NCBI RefSeq assembly: GCF_013214165.1
Contig: NZ_JABSSM010000003.1
Coordinates: 28,165-92,164 of the forward strand
Direction of reading: 5' to 3'
DNA from: Shewanella sp.
GTDB lineage: Bacteria; Pseudomonadota; Gammaproteobacteria; Enterobacterales; Shewanellaceae
DNA length: 64,000 nt
Part shown: positions 36,498-46,613 of the stretch, piece by piece
Position numbering within the stretch: position 1 is the stretch's first letter
Layout: the number at the start of each line of letters is the position of its first letter
The notes under the pieces: model-generated
What the model saw: the letters and a program-made list of their open reading frames with translations, nothing else
Told to the model about the DNA's origin: nothing
The model's database searches: none
Made by a program: the position numbers and the translations under genes

Positions 36498-37199
36498 ATG
36501 TTCATTATAAAAAATATGGAGTTTGACTCTGTTAGGAAAGTTATCACAGATCCTGTGAATGGAAAGAGTGTACTACTGGGACGCCATGATTGCTTGGTCT
36601 TGTTAAAGTTAATCGATTCATTTGGGCGCGCAGTAACACGCAATGAATTATTTGATAGTGGCTGGCCAAACAGAATAGTTACTGATAATTCATTGAATGC
36701 TTCGATAAAAAGAATTAGAGATGCCCTCGGCGATTCTAATAAGCAGATAATTAAGTCAATATCCGGAGTGGGGTATGAATTAGTTATCAAGCCTCAATCT
36801 ACAGCTGTAATAAAGGTCAATAATAACGAAGGGAAAGTCAGTGTTGATAATGAAGTAGGTTTAATATCACATGATTCAGATGAAGGCATGGGAAACGTGA
36901 AAGATATTAAATCTAAATCTAACGTGACACCTAAGAATAACTTTATCTTTGCGGCATCATTTTTCATATTATTACTTATTGAAATTTCATTGTTAGATAA
37001 AATGTTCCATATACCATATTATTCAATTTCAGACATAGATGGTAAATGCATTGTTTTATTGAACCTATTTACAGAAAAACAACATAGCAAAGTAATTGTT
37101 GATTATTCTTTCAAACATGAAATGGAAGGTTGCTCTTATTATTTCACGAGCTATGGGCATATTATGCAAGTAACCAGTACTGGGTTCAAAGAATTATGA
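36498..37199 (+). CDS. ToxR/CadC-like membrane winged-helix regulator (copy 2)
   Basis: A 233-residue paralog of the regulator at 33134, with the same order: winged helix (LVLLKLIDSFGRAVTRNELF, NSLNASIKRIRDAL), linker, membrane helix (about 148-167) and short periplasmic tail with two cysteines (GKCIVLLNLFTEK, GCSYYF). The linker is the least conserved part. ATG 36498 is chosen because it aligns with the copy-1 start and follows GGAAGGG; an ATG at 36480 lies in frame upstream. Its stop overlaps the partner gene by 4 bp. The upstream 9-bp repeats may control it. Confidence 0.85.
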   Translation: MFIIKNMEFDSVRKVITDPVNGKSVLLGRHDCLVLLKLIDSFGRAVTRNELFDSGWPNRIVTDNSLNASIKRIRDALGDSNKQIIKSISGVGYELVIKPQSTAVIKVNNNEGKVSVDNEVGLISHDSDEGMGNVKDIKSKSNVTPKNNFIFAASFFILLLIEISLLDKMFHIPYYSISDIDGKCIVLLNLFTEKQHSKVIVDYSFKHEMEGCSYYFTSYGHIMQVTSTGFKEL

Positions 37200-37672
37200 A
37201 ACAGGTGAAAAAATCAATTGTCATCATCCATATAATGTTGTTGTTATTCATTTTTGTCGACAATCTTGGGGCTAACTATCGACTCAAGTCTTATTTTTTC
37301 GAAAAAGATAACCCGCATGTATTTAATGTGGTGTGTAAAACTATTTTTTGTGAATATTCATTATCAAATAAGACTGATGGGAATATCATAATGGCAGATG
37401 CAGTAGTCGTTAAAGTGTTGTTCACCAATGTGTTGTTCGTCACTAACATAGATTTCAATCATAAGGTATTGAACCGGTTTTATTACAAGGGCATAGACTT
37501 ACATCCTGGGAAACCCATCAGCACCATAACCTACAAGCTAAAATCAAATCATCAATTGTTCGTTCTCATCGACACTGAATACATTCTCGCTTTTGGTGCG
37601 ATATATTCAGGTCGACTTTCAACATTCGATTTCATACAAAAATATATTGAAATACCTGTATCGGTCAGCTAG
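37196..37672 (+). CDS. Membrane-anchored partner of regulator 2
   Basis: A 158-residue paralog of the protein at 33844-34317. A single N-terminal membrane helix (IVIIHIMLLLFIFVDNLGAN) leads to a periplasmic domain with the same VCKTIFCEYSLSNK and GRLSTFDFIQKYIE blocks. The start at 37196 overlaps the regulator stop (ATGA). The conservation of both genes as a pair in the two copies argues that they function together. Confidence 0.7.
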   Translation: MKQVKKSIVIIHIMLLLFIFVDNLGANYRLKSYFFEKDNPHVFNVVCKTIFCEYSLSNKTDGNIIMADAVVVKVLFTNVLFVTNIDFNHKVLNRFYYKGIDLHPGKPISTITYKLKSNHQLFVLIDTEYILAFGAIYSGRLSTFDFIQKYIEIPVSVS

Positions 37673-38032
37673 GGCCGGCGTTGCTATGGTGTTAAGCTCG
37701 CTCAGACCATAGATGAAATAGGGACACAGCTCCTTAGGATCCCCAATATAAAGTTTACTTATAGTAAGAGGAAACGGGTGAAGCAAGGTAGAAACCTCTT
37801 GATTCGATCCTGTCTTGCTTGCTGGGTAACAGTACCCTACATCGAAGAGGCTTGGGCCATAAGCCCGTGAGCGAGAGGCGTGGAAGCTGAACTGGTCTTG
37901 TTATATGGACATGATTGGCTGGACGGCACTTGTATATGGACATATTTTACCGAATAGGCCGTTAAACATGGAAGTTGTTTGAAACGGCCTAGGCTATAGG
38001 ATACTTCTCTTGAAACTTGCAGACTGTGGTAC
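37673..38032. other. Structured intergenic region, unidentified
   Basis: A 360-base gap rich in short hairpins: AAGCAAG/CTTGCTT (37781-37787 with 37814-37820), GGGTA-ACAG-TACCC (37824-37837), GGGC/GCCC (37854-37866) and AGGCCGTT/AACGGCCT (37956-37963 with 37983-37990). TATATGGACAT occurs twice. The series suggests a structured RNA or a remnant of a mobile element; I recognise neither. The last hairpin may terminate the regulator operon or the convergent hydrolase gene. Confidence 0.45.
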
Positions 38033-39322
38033 TTAGCGCAGCTGCATGCCACGATTGAGCGCTATCAGCTTATCAAAAATATGCTCGCCATCCATGCGGA
38101 TGCCGTTGTGCTCATACTCAGACGTTAACCAATACTTTAGCTCGCCTACTTGCTTGGCGGTTTCCAGGCTGTAGTTCATTTCGACAAACATATCTTCGCT
38201 GTAGATGGCTGCCACGACGGGTACCTGGTTGCTCGCTAGGGTGTTTAGGTCGTATAGCTGTGACCAATCAGGTTTTTCCGCGAGTAAATTGGCGGCGTGT
38301 TTGAGCGGTTTAAGGTTAGTGAACTGCTCGAAAAACCAGGGGTAAACCATCTCGCCGGTAAACAGAAAGGGCTTGCCTGCTTCATAGTTAAATTCATCAT
38401 ATTGGCCGCGAACGCGCTGAGCTGACCAATTTGAGGCCCTGTGCTGACAGTAAATGCTCTCGTGGAGCAAAGCAAAAATAGGGTTGGTGTTGAAATCGAG
38501 TTGTTGGCAAAATTGTGCCAGAAACAGCGGGTTAACTTCTGTACCTGACTCAGTTTCGATAAGCGCCTGTTCAAGCAGGTAGTAAACCGATTCGGGACCT
38601 TGCTCCATGCCTATGTTAATGCCGAGTAGCTGTAGCATCTCCACTGTGAGTCGTTCACCCGTGGCGATACGGACCACATTGTTACTGATGTGCTCGGCTA
38701 GCTGAGTGATAAGGGTCTGAGCATCGCTGAAGCGTTTAAAGAAGTCTTGGTTTTTCGCCAACACTCGCTTGTAAGTGGCTTGGTATACTTCATCTGCACT
38801 GCGGGTCAGTGATGGTATACCGCCTGTGATATAGGCTTCTTTCAATCCTTGTGGTGCATCGTTTAAGTATTTAAGTACACAAAAACCACCGAAACTTTGG
38901 CCTAGGATGCTCCATTTGTCATCTGGACAAAGCTGAGCACGTATCGCTTCGGCATCACGGATGATATTATCGGCGCGAAAATGTGTCAGGTATTGGGCTT
39001 GTTCTTCTGAGTCCATATGATTCAGGCTCAGATAACTCACCGGAGTAGAGAGGCCCGTGCCACGTTGATCGAGTAGTAAGACTCTGAACTCCCTCAGTGC
39101 GCGCTTAATCCAGCCTCCATTGGCGGCGGGACGTATCGCAGCGAAACCTGGTCCACCTTGAAAAAATACCAGATATGGCAGTTGTTTGTCTTGGTTCTCA
39201 GGGGAAACCAACTCACGAGCGAATACTTTGATCTGCTCGCCCTTGGGCTTGGCATAATCTAAAGGAAGTGAGAAAGTGTGCTTTTGGGCTGTTAATCCTG
39301 CAAACGTTAAGTCAGATTTCAT
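38033..39322 (-). CDS. Alpha/beta hydrolase, proline iminopeptidase-like (S33)
   Basis: A 429-residue cytoplasmic hydrolase. The oxyanion segment FQGGPG and LLLDQRGTGLS are typical of proline iminopeptidases, the nucleophile is Ser in GQSFGG, and the C-terminal His is in DGEHIFD. These enzymes release N-terminal proline or related residues from peptides. The ATG at 39322 has AAGG 6-9 bp upstream; a TTG five codons earlier is less likely. It is oriented against the regulator operon, which marks the right border of the accessory island. Confidence 0.88.
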   Translation of the reverse strand: MKSDLTFAGLTAQKHTFSLPLDYAKPKGEQIKVFARELVSPENQDKQLPYLVFFQGGPGFAAIRPAANGGWIKRALREFRVLLLDQRGTGLSTPVSYLSLNHMDSEEQAQYLTHFRADNIIRDAEAIRAQLCPDDKWSILGQSFGGFCVLKYLNDAPQGLKEAYITGGIPSLTRSADEVYQATYKRVLAKNQDFFKRFSDAQTLITQLAEHISNNVVRIATGERLTVEMLQLLGINIGMEQGPESVYYLLEQALIETESGTEVNPLFLAQFCQQLDFNTNPIFALLHESIYCQHRASNWSAQRVRGQYDEFNYEAGKPFLFTGEMVYPWFFEQFTNLKPLKHAANLLAEKPDWSQLYDLNTLASNQVPVVAAIYSEDMFVEMNYSLETAKQVGELKYWLTSEYEHNGIRMDGEHIFDKLIALNRGMQLR

Positions 39323-39644
39323 GGAGGCCTTGTACAATAGAGTTAAAATTTGATGCTCATTATGTGTCTCACTATAATGGTGAGCAGAACGTCATTATTG
39401 GCAAATTGTATATAAAATCACTGCGGATACAAAGTTTATCCATCGCGTGATAATTTAGGGCGGCTTATATGAATTGATTTAGATCAATTTGTGCGCATAC
39501 CCGAGAGAGAAGAGTGAACTTGGCTTAACCTTTAACCTTATATGTAAAGCTACTTGTAGAGAATGCCAATCTCTTGTAATAACGCCTCTTAGAAAAGAGT
39601 CATTTAACATCCCCGAAATAGAGAGTTAGCCTAGGCGGAAATGC
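39323..39644. other. Divergent promoter region
   Basis: A 322-base gap between the divergent hydrolase and MBL genes. It must contain both promoters. No repeat, RNA or small gene recognised. Confidence 0.5.
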
Positions 39645-40289
39645 ATGAAGTATCAGATTATTCCAGTCACCCAATTTCAGCAAAATTGCAGCCTCATCTG
39701 GTGTGGCAAAACCAAGGCTGCGGCCGTAGTTGATCCTGGCGGAAATATGGAGCGAATCTTGGCTGAGGTGGAGAAGCTTGGGGTTAAGCTGGAAAAAGTA
39801 CTATTGACCCATGGCCATATCGATCACGTGGGGGCGGCTAAGGAGCTATCCGAGCATGCTGGCATTCCTATCATAGGTCCGCACAAGGCCGATAGATTCT
39901 GGTTAGATAATCTAGCGAAGCAGAGCCAGCATTTTGGATTTGTGCATTGTGAACCATTCGCGCCGACGCAATACCTTGAAAGCGGTGACACCGTGATCTT
40001 AGGCTCTTTGACTCTAGAGGTGCTGCATTGTCCGGGGCACACACCGGGCCACATAGTTTTTTTCTCGGCTAGCAGCAGTACTGCATGGGTGGGTGACGTC
40101 TTGTTTCATGGCTCGATTGGTCGCACCGATTTTCCTCAGTCAAATCATCAAGACTTGATCCACTCAATCACCAAGATCCTCTGGCCATTGGGCCGTGATG
40201 TGGAGTTTATTCCTGGTCATGGCCCCATTTCGACTTTCGGCACTGAGCGAGATCAAAATCCTTTCGTGGCAGATCAGCTGTTTAGCTAA
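39645..40289 (+). CDS. MBL-fold metallohydrolase, glyoxalase II-like
   Basis: A 214-residue enzyme related to YcbL. The metal-binding motif THGHIDH is followed by the further ligands in CPGHTPGH, GDVLF and PGHGP. It lacks the C-terminal glutathione-binding region of full glyoxalase II, so it may hydrolyse smaller thioesters. The ATG at 39645 is preceded by GGCGGAAA. Confidence 0.87.
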   Translation: MKYQIIPVTQFQQNCSLIWCGKTKAAAVVDPGGNMERILAEVEKLGVKLEKVLLTHGHIDHVGAAKELSEHAGIPIIGPHKADRFWLDNLAKQSQHFGFVHCEPFAPTQYLESGDTVILGSLTLEVLHCPGHTPGHIVFFSASSSTAWVGDVLFHGSIGRTDFPQSNHQDLIHSITKILWPLGRDVEFIPGHGPISTFGTERDQNPFVADQLFS

Positions 40290-40750
40290 GTTATTTTTAA
40301 AATGCCTTGCTCTCAATATCGATTGCTTGAGTGAGAGGTTTTTAGCAAAGAGTGATTGGAGCAAGTGACTAAAGCTTCAGTTTAACGCGATTCAATGGCT
40401 CCTATGGTAAGGGGCCTTTTTGTTTATCCTTGCCTGATGATTATGACTGGTGTGTCTTTAAGCTGAAATATGTTGCAATGTATTGGCTATTCACTCCATT
40501 AAACATCTCTGTTAGCTTAGATTTTCTGTATGGATAACAATAGAGACACATGGAGATGTCCCATCGTATCGAAGATATTCTCCCATTGGCTGTCTGCGCC
40601 AACCAAAGACTGCTGCTTAGAGGGCGATTTCAGCTGTCCGTTTGCCTCACCCGCAGGTATCGCTTCGGGAGGGGGGCTTCCCGAGTCTGTATGACTCCTC
40701 CATTAAAAATGATGTAACAAAGGCTAAACAGCCCCATTAAAGGTGATGCT
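40290..40750. other. Intergenic region before the molybdenum operon
   Basis: About 460 bases without a gene. A short GGCTCC/GGGGCC hairpin with a T run near 40395-40425 may terminate the MBL gene. A TCGGGA/TCCCGA hairpin occurs at 40665-40684. I considered a molybdenum-cofactor riboswitch but see no match to its conserved core. Confidence 0.4.
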
Positions 40751-40767
40751 ATGAAGGCTAAACAGAC
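40700..40767 (+). repeat. 34-bp imperfect tandem repeat over a start codon
   Basis: Two 34-bp units (40700-40733, 40734-40767) share CCATTAAA and AAGGCTAAACAG with about six differences. The second unit contains the ATG and first codons of the MobA-like gene; in the first unit the ATG is changed to ACA. Confidence 0.8.
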
Positions 40768-41386
40768 TATAATTCCTCCATTGATCGCCTTGATGGCTGC
40801 AGGCCAGAGTCGACGTTTTAATGGCGTTAAACTTGCGCAGGGCATAGATGATATAGGGACACCTCTGTTGTTAGACAGTTATCGAAAGCTTAAAGGGTTT
40901 AGCGACGAATTAGGTGCCGACCTGGTGGTCATCTTAGGCGCCCACGCCGATCTCTTGGCATCGATATTACCGGGCGATGCCAAACTCATTTATAACTCAC
41001 AGTGGCAACAAGGTATGTCCACTTCGATCAAGGCTGCTGTTGGCTACGCGCAGGAGCAGGGAGCCGAGTCTCTGATGCTCTCACTTGCCGATCAGGTGGC
41101 CTTGCAGCCTGAGCATTTTCATTCCTTAATCGAGGCGAGAAGTCAGCTTGATACCCGTGTGTGTGGATTTTATCTTGGCTCCTTGTCGGTTCCAGCCATT
41201 TTTCATCGAGACGATTACCCTAAGTTACTCGAGCTGAGCGGTGATCGCGGGGCTAAGCCCGTGTTAAATGACCTTTATGAAAGCGGCAAGATGCTCGCTA
41301 TAGAGATGGAGAGTGCTGCTTTCGATATTGATACCCGATATGACTTGCAGCAATGGTTAGCTGGGCGCTCATCGAATCTAGGGTAG
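40751..41386 (+). CDS. MobA/MocA-like nucleotidyltransferase
   Basis: A 211-residue protein of the molybdenum cofactor cytidylyl/guanylyltransferase family. The nucleotide-binding start is LMAAGQSRRFNGVKL, and the later LADQVAL and GDRGAKPVL segments fit MocA/MobA-like enzymes. It probably attaches CMP to molybdopterin for the hydroxylase encoded 100 bp downstream. The neighbourhood supports MocA more than MobA. The start codon lies in a duplicated 34-bp sequence. Confidence 0.82.
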   Translation: MKAKQTIIPPLIALMAAGQSRRFNGVKLAQGIDDIGTPLLLDSYRKLKGFSDELGADLVVILGAHADLLASILPGDAKLIYNSQWQQGMSTSIKAAVGYAQEQGAESLMLSLADQVALQPEHFHSLIEARSQLDTRVCGFYLGSLSVPAIFHRDDYPKLLELSGDRGAKPVLNDLYESGKMLAIEMESAAFDIDTRYDLQQWLAGRSSNLG

Positions 41387-41489
41387 ACAGAGCCCAATAG
41401 CTAATCATTAACTCTATCTATCTAGTTAGCTGGAAGTTAATCACCAATATGGCAATCTTTCGAAGTGATGGGCAAACAAGGAGTGTGTA

Positions 41490-41966
41490 ATGTCTGATAC
41501 CGTTCTGACACTGAAAATTAATGGCAAGCTGTTCCAGTTGGACGCCGATCCTAAGATGCCAGTCTTGTGGGCCGTGCGTGACATGCTGGGCTTGACGGGG
41601 ACCAAGTATGGCTGTGGTGCGGGCCTTTGCGGCGCTTGTACCATTCACGTCGACGGTAAGCCTGCTCGAGCCTGCTTAACCAGTTTGAGTCAGGTGCAAG
41701 GCAAAGAGCTGACTACCATAGAAGGCCTCGAGGCGGATAAGCTCAAGCAAGCCTGGACGGAGCACAAGGTGCCCCAGTGTGGTTACTGTCAATCGGGACA
41801 GTTGATGTCGGCTGCAGCGCTGTTGAGTCAAAACAGCAAGCCCAGCGATAGCGATATCGATGAAGCCATGGCGGGGAACATTTGTCGTTGTGGCACTTAT
41901 ACCCGCATTAAATCAGCCATTAAATCGGCTTCCGGGCAGACAAGGGATCAGGAGATCACGGCATGA
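41490..41966 (+). CDS. [2Fe-2S] subunit of a molybdenum hydroxylase (IorA-like)
   Basis: A 158-residue ferredoxin-like subunit of the xanthine oxidase family, closest in length and motifs to isoquinoline 1-oxidoreductase alpha. The first cluster is bound by cysteines of [17 protein letters not shown] and a later PARAC, the second by CGYCQSGQ and NICRCGTY. It carries electrons from the molybdenum subunit, whose gene overlaps by 4 bp. Aldehyde or N-heterocycle substrates are both possible. Confidence 0.92.
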   Translation: MSDTVLTLKINGKLFQLDADPKMPVLWAVRDMLGLTGTKYGCGAGLCGACTIHVDGKPARACLTSLSQVQGKELTTIEGLEADKLKQAWTEHKVPQCGYCQSGQLMSAAALLSQNSKPSDSDIDEAMAGNICRCGTYTRIKSAIKSASGQTRDQEITA

Positions 41967-44209
41967 GTTCATTCACTGCTACACAGAATTTTAGCCGTCG
42001 TGATGTACTTAAGCTTTTCGGCGCCGCAGGAGGCGGCCTGGCATTAGGCGCCAGCGGCCTAGGTTGGAGCCCTATGGTGATGGCTCAAAGCGCCGAGTCA
42101 CGCCTCAATTTGTTTATCGCTATCGGTGAAGATAATAAGGTGTATCTGACTTGTCACCGCTCCGAAATGGGCCAAGGGATCCGTACCGGCATCGCTCAGG
42201 TACTGGCGGATGAACTCGGTGCCGACTGGGATAATGTGGTTGTGGTTCAGGGGCTGGCTGATAAACGTTATGGCAGCCAAAATACCGATGGCTCCCGCAG
42301 CATTCGCAAAGGCTTCGATAAGATGCGCGAGATGGGAGCCATGGCCAGAACCATGCTCGAACAGGCCGCCGCAGATAAATGGCAGGTCTCGATAACGGAG
42401 GTATCGACCAGTAACAATCGAGTCAGTCATGCTAGATCGGGCCAGAGTGCCAGCTTTGGTGATCTTGCCCTAGCGGCTTCGAAAGTGGCCATACCCGATG
42501 TTGAGTCTTTAACCCTTAAATCCCCTCAAGAGTACACCCATATAGGCGCGTCCCACGCTATCGTAGACATGCAAGATATGCTCACGGGAAAGGCGCAATA
42601 TGGCTATGACGTGCAGGTCGACGGCATGCTGTATGGGAGCATCACCCGCCCCCCTGTGTTTGGCAGTGAAGTGGCTAAAGTCGATGATAGCGCAGCCAGA
42701 AAGGTGGCTGGGGTTGTGGATGTTATTCAGCTGTCGGCGACGCAAGGCGCCCCCATGTTTCATCCACTAGGCGGCGTCGCGGTTATTGCCACTAATAGTT
42801 GGAGCGCGCTTGAGGGGCGCAAGGCGTTAAAGATTGAATGGACAGATTCGAGCAATGATGATCATGACTCTCAAGCGTATCTTAGTCTGCTCAAGGAGCG
42901 GGTCAGTCAGCCCGGAAAGTTGATGCGTCAGCAAGGAAAAGAGGTCACAGACTGGCCTGCAGATCGCACCATTAGCGCCTTGTATAGCGTGCCTTATCTT
43001 GCCCATGCGCCAATGGAAGCACCATCGGCCACGGCGAATGTGACGCCAGATGGTTGTGAAATGTGGGCATCGACTCAGACGCCCCAAAGTGCGCAGCAGA
43101 ACGTGGCCGCAGCCTTAGGGCTTAAAGAGGAGCAAGTGAAGGTGAATGTCACCTTGCTGGGCGGTGGTTTCGGGCGTAAGTCTAAGCCTGATTACTGCGT
43201 CGAGGCGGCCTTGCTGTCTAAGAAAGCTGGCAAGCCCATCAAGGTGTGTTGGAGCCGGGAAGATGAGATACAAAATGGCTATCTACACGCCATCAGTGCT
43301 CAGTTTTATCAGGCCAAACTTGGCCCGAATAACATGCCCGAGGCGATTCTGCAGCGCTCAGGTTTCCCGACCATAGGCTCCACTTTTTCCGAGGGCGCAG
43401 ATCACCCCGCCAGCTGGGAGCTCGACTTAGGTTTTGTCGATGTACCTCTGGCGGTCAAGAGCCTCAGGTGTGAAGCTGTTAAGGCCCTGGCCCATACCCG
43501 CATAGGTTGGATGCGCTCTGTGTGTAACATTCAGCATGCTTTTGGTATCGGCAGTTTCGTCGATGAGTTGGCGGTGAAAGCCAACAAGCCCTGCACTGTG
43601 ATGTGGAAGGAGCTACTTGGAGAAGTACGTCATGAGACCTTTGCCAATCAAGTATTCAAATACGGTAACTATGGCGAAGATCTGGCCCGTCACCCTGTGG
43701 ACATTGCCAGATATCGCGGCGTCATAGATGCGGTAGAACACGCCATGGAAAAAGCAGGCGCTGCGGGTCACAATCAAGGCTGGGGCTTTGCGGTCCACAG
43801 AAGTTTCACCGCCTTCGTGGCGACGGCCTTGTTAGTGGAAGTCTCTGAGGGTAAGCAGCTGAAGGTGCTAAAGGCGATATCAGCCATAGATGCCGGCACT
43901 GTGGTCAATCCTGACAGAGTGAAGTCTCAGACTGAAGGCGCTGTGATGTTTGGCTTGAGTCTGGCCATGATGGGGGAGATAGACTTTAAGGAAGGCAAGG
44001 TAGTGCAGTCTAACTTTCATGACTACCCCATGTTGAGAATGCCCCAATGTCCTGACATCGAGACGATCCTAATCGAGTCTGATGCGCCGCCAGCGGGTGT
44101 GGGCGAGCCAGGCGTCCCGCCTGTCGCGCCTAGCCTGACCAACGCCATTTTCGCGGCATCAGCAATGAGAATACGTGACTTACCCGTGAGCAAGCGGCTT
44201 AAGGTGTAA
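41963..44209 (+). CDS. Molybdopterin-binding subunit of a molybdenum hydroxylase (IorB-like)
   Basis: A 748-residue large subunit. It starts with a twin-arginine signal ([16 protein letters not shown]), so the complex, loaded with cofactor and IorA partner, should be exported folded. [26 protein letters not shown] and the C-terminal [18 protein letters not shown], with the catalytic Glu, are typical. No separate FAD subunit gene is present, as in IorAB enzymes that pass electrons to cytochromes. A strong terminator follows. Confidence 0.92.
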   Translation: MSSFTATQNFSRRDVLKLFGAAGGGLALGASGLGWSPMVMAQSAESRLNLFIAIGEDNKVYLTCHRSEMGQGIRTGIAQVLADELGADWDNVVVVQGLADKRYGSQNTDGSRSIRKGFDKMREMGAMARTMLEQAAADKWQVSITEVSTSNNRVSHARSGQSASFGDLALAASKVAIPDVESLTLKSPQEYTHIGASHAIVDMQDMLTGKAQYGYDVQVDGMLYGSITRPPVFGSEVAKVDDSAARKVAGVVDVIQLSATQGAPMFHPLGGVAVIATNSWSALEGRKALKIEWTDSSNDDHDSQAYLSLLKERVSQPGKLMRQQGKEVTDWPADRTISALYSVPYLAHAPMEAPSATANVTPDGCEMWASTQTPQSAQQNVAAALGLKEEQVKVNVTLLGGGFGRKSKPDYCVEAALLSKKAGKPIKVCWSREDEIQNGYLHAISAQFYQAKLGPNNMPEAILQRSGFPTIGSTFSEGADHPASWELDLGFVDVPLAVKSLRCEAVKALAHTRIGWMRSVCNIQHAFGIGSFVDELAVKANKPCTVMWKELLGEVRHETFANQVFKYGNYGEDLARHPVDIARYRGVIDAVEHAMEKAGAAGHNQGWGFAVHRSFTAFVATALLVEVSEGKQLKVLKAISAIDAGTVVNPDRVKSQTEGAVMFGLSLAMMGEIDFKEGKVVQSNFHDYPMLRMPQCPDIETILIESDAPPAGVGEPGVPPVAPSLTNAIFAASAMRIRDLPVSKRLKV

Positions 44210-44234
44210 GCATGCTTAATCCAGTGTCAAATAT

Positions 44235-44271
44235 AAAGAGTGTCAGCCATGTTGGCCGACACTCTTTTTTT
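44235..44271 (+). terminator. Terminator of the molybdenum hydroxylase operon
   Basis: AAAGAGTGTC pairs with GACACTCTTT, extended by GCC/GGC around a 5-base loop, and is followed by a run of T residues. The remaining ~260 bases before the next gene are AT-rich and show no gene. Confidence 0.92.
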
Positions 44272-44535
44272 GGAAGGTTACATATAAAAACTGATTTACG
44301 TTTAGTCTTACTTACTACAAATTTCATTTTAGTCATGAATCACAGCATGGTGTAAATTGCCCTAATGTTCGTTTTTTGCCTGATCAGTGCCACACGAGCA
44401 CAATTAAGCAGCAGTTAATACTGAATTTATGTCCTAGATCCTATTTTTTTTTTATAATAAAGTGTAATTTAAGCGACAAAATGGTCAACCAAAAGTAACA
44501 GTTGGCCTTCTTCCTATGTAATGAGGGGTCAATAC

Positions 44536-45060
44536 ATGGAAAATCGTTGGCAAGTCGCCATTTCGGCGGGTCTACTTGCGGCTGTTTGGGCCGGCATCGC
44601 CGATACATTCAGCCTAGTCACTTGGATAGGTTTTCTAGCCTGTAGTACTTATTTTGCTCAACCTAAACCAGGTTTTCAAGGCGTACTCATGAGTTGGGCG
44701 ACTAACCTGTCGGGTGTGTTTTGGGCCTGGATTGTGATCTGCGGCAGTGGATATTTTGAGTCGGCCTTTGTGGGGGTTCTACTCACAGGTATCGTCACAT
44801 CGGCCATGTGTCTTCAAGCAAGCTATCATAAACTCGCCTTCATTCCCGGCGCCTTTATCGGTTGCTGTGTTACTTTCGCTATGGGTGGTGATATTGCTAA
44901 GATTCTGCCAGCATTAATCCTAGGCGCACTGCTTGGCTACTCCATGGTCTTATTAACTGGACAATTCGTTAGCTTGACTCAGAGATGGCGCGCGTTCACA
45001 GGGCCGTCAACTGCAAATAAAGTCACCGTTCAAACGACCACTAACGATCAACCGCGTTAG
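44536..45060 (+). CDS. DUF1097 family membrane protein
   Basis: A 174-residue inner-membrane protein with about five helices and glycine-rich loops (GFLACSTYFAQPKPGFQG, PGAFIGCCVTFAMG), as in E. coli YcdZ. Function unknown. ATG 44536 follows GAGGGG and is preferred over an ATG 15 bp upstream. It lies 50 bp before a chemoreceptor gene and might be co-transcribed. Confidence 0.75.
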   Translation: MENRWQVAISAGLLAAVWAGIADTFSLVTWIGFLACSTYFAQPKPGFQGVLMSWATNLSGVFWAWIVICGSGYFESAFVGVLLTGIVTSAMCLQASYHKLAFIPGAFIGCCVTFAMGGDIAKILPALILGALLGYSMVLLTGQFVSLTQRWRAFTGPSTANKVTVQTTTNDQPR

Positions 45061-45110
45061 ACAGGGCCTATCATAGAGTGATTAGCCGAATTAGGATCTA
45101 GGTAAACAAG

Positions 45111-46559
45111 ATGAAACAAATTGAATTTAGAAAGATAGACGCCTTGATAATCAAGCTGAGCCTGAACGCTAAGTTTTGGGTGGTGTGTGCTTTAGTTGCA
45201 CTGATCACCGCCAGTATTGCTCTGGTTAACTTAAATTATGCAAGAGAGCACGCAGTGCAGGCGAGTCAAGCCAAGGCGCAAGCTATGGTGGATGCCTTCG
45301 CGGCAGTGGCTAATTCACAGGGGATTAAAGGTCATGACCTGAATCAATTTGCCACAGAGCAAGGCCTGCAAGTGGTGAGTCGCATGAACTCATCTCGCCG
45401 GGGGGATAATGTCACAGTTACCTCGCCCGTTGACAGCCAATATCTGCAGCTCAACACCCATGTGGCCGCCTGGGAAGTCGAATCTCTGAGTGATGCTAAC
45501 TTCATGTTCTGGATAGCCCTGGCGGGGTTACTGCCATTGTTCCAGTTGAGTTACTGGATCTCCACTTCCTTAGGCGGTGGTTTGTGGGATATGTATATCG
45601 CGATCAAACGCTTGGCCGATGGCGATCTCACTCAGAGACTTAATTTCTTCGGTAAAGATGATTTCAGTATGATCGCCACCGAAATTGATCGCAGCGCAGA
45701 TAATATGAGTCAGATGGTTACTGCGATAGGCAATAATGCCGCGACTCTGGCTCAAGCCGCCGATGAATTTAATCAGCAGGCAAATCAGAGTGACGAGCTC
45801 ATCGGGTTTCAGCATCAGTTTTTAGATACGGTGGCCGTGGCCATGGATCAGATGACCGCCGCAATCGAAGAGGTATCAAGCAACGCGGCCAATACTTCTG
45901 AGCAGACTAAGGCCAATTCACATCAAGCACAAGAGAGTAAACTGCGGATCATAGATGCGGTTGATCGTATCTCTGGCCTGGTGGCTAAGATTGGCGCTGC
46001 ATCTGACTCGGTCTCTCAGCTGTCGCGCAATGCCTCTGAGATAGGCGCGGTAGTCACCACCATTAACAGTATATCTGAGCAGACGAATCTACTCGCACTC
46101 AATGCTGCCATCGAGGCGGCTCGCGCCGGTGAGCAGGGTCGCGGGTTTGCCGTGGTTGCCGATGAGGTGAGAACCCTTGCAGGGCGAACTCAGCAGGCGA
46201 CGGTGGAGATTCAGTCTATGATTGAAGGCCTGCAATCGGGTTCGACTAAATTGACTCGGGTGACGCAGGAGATAGTCGAGCAGGCCGATCAGGGCCGGAG
46301 CGCTATCGTCTCTGTGGGGGAAGATGTGGACTCTATGGCGGCATCGACTAATGATGTGTTCGATATGAGTTCACAGATTGCCGCTTCTGCCGAGGAGCAG
46401 AGTGTTTCAGCACGTGATATTGCAATGCAACTCAATGATATACGCGTTCAGTCGGAAACGATAAAGCAAACGGCGCAACGTTCTGTGTCCTTGGCCTCCG
46501 AGCTGCGTAATTCATCTCTCGAGTTAGAGGGGATTTTGCAGCAGTATCGTACTGGCTAA
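45111..46559 (+). CDS. Methyl-accepting chemotaxis protein, small sensor
   Basis: A 482-residue chemoreceptor with membrane helices near residues 20-42 and 130-150 and a short (~85-residue) periplasmic part without a clear Cache fold. A HAMP domain ([15 protein letters not shown]) and a full signalling domain follow, with the tip [20 protein letters not shown] and [12 protein letters not shown]. The small sensor suggests it responds to an internal or membrane signal. It ends at a strong terminator. Confidence 0.92.
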   Translation: MKQIEFRKIDALIIKLSLNAKFWVVCALVALITASIALVNLNYAREHAVQASQAKAQAMVDAFAAVANSQGIKGHDLNQFATEQGLQVVSRMNSSRRGDNVTVTSPVDSQYLQLNTHVAAWEVESLSDANFMFWIALAGLLPLFQLSYWISTSLGGGLWDMYIAIKRLADGDLTQRLNFFGKDDFSMIATEIDRSADNMSQMVTAIGNNAATLAQAADEFNQQANQSDELIGFQHQFLDTVAVAMDQMTAAIEEVSSNAANTSEQTKANSHQAQESKLRIIDAVDRISGLVAKIGAASDSVSQLSRNASEIGAVVTTINSISEQTNLLALNAAIEAARAGEQGRGFAVVADEVRTLAGRTQQATVEIQSMIEGLQSGSTKLTRVTQEIVEQADQGRSAIVSVGEDVDSMAASTNDVFDMSSQIAASAEEQSVSARDIAMQLNDIRVQSETIKQTAQRSVSLASELRNSSLELEGILQQYRTG

Positions 46560-46583
46560 TCGCACATTTGAGCACGATTTTTA

Positions 46584-46613
46584 AAAGCAAAACCAAGGTT
46601 TTGCTTTTTTTTT
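46584..46613 (+). terminator. Terminator after the chemoreceptor
   Basis: AAAGCAAAACC pairs perfectly with GGTTTTGCTTT around a 2-base loop (longer in practice after fraying) and continues into a T run. Confidence 0.9.

Noticed and set aside
36317..36790. Minus-strand 157-codon frame
   Set aside because: It is antisense to a well-supported regulator and its His-Asn-Arg run merely reads the 9-bp repeats.
37755..37943. 62-codon minus-strand frame
   Set aside because: It runs through a region dominated by hairpins, lacks a ribosome-binding site and looks like a reading of structured DNA.
40600..40750. Molybdenum-cofactor riboswitch
   Set aside because: A hairpin is present upstream of a molybdenum operon, but the conserved core of that riboswitch was not found.
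40630..40845. 71-codon minus-strand frame before the MobA-like gene
   Set aside because: Overlaps the duplicated start region of the MobA-like gene and has no start signal or known motif.
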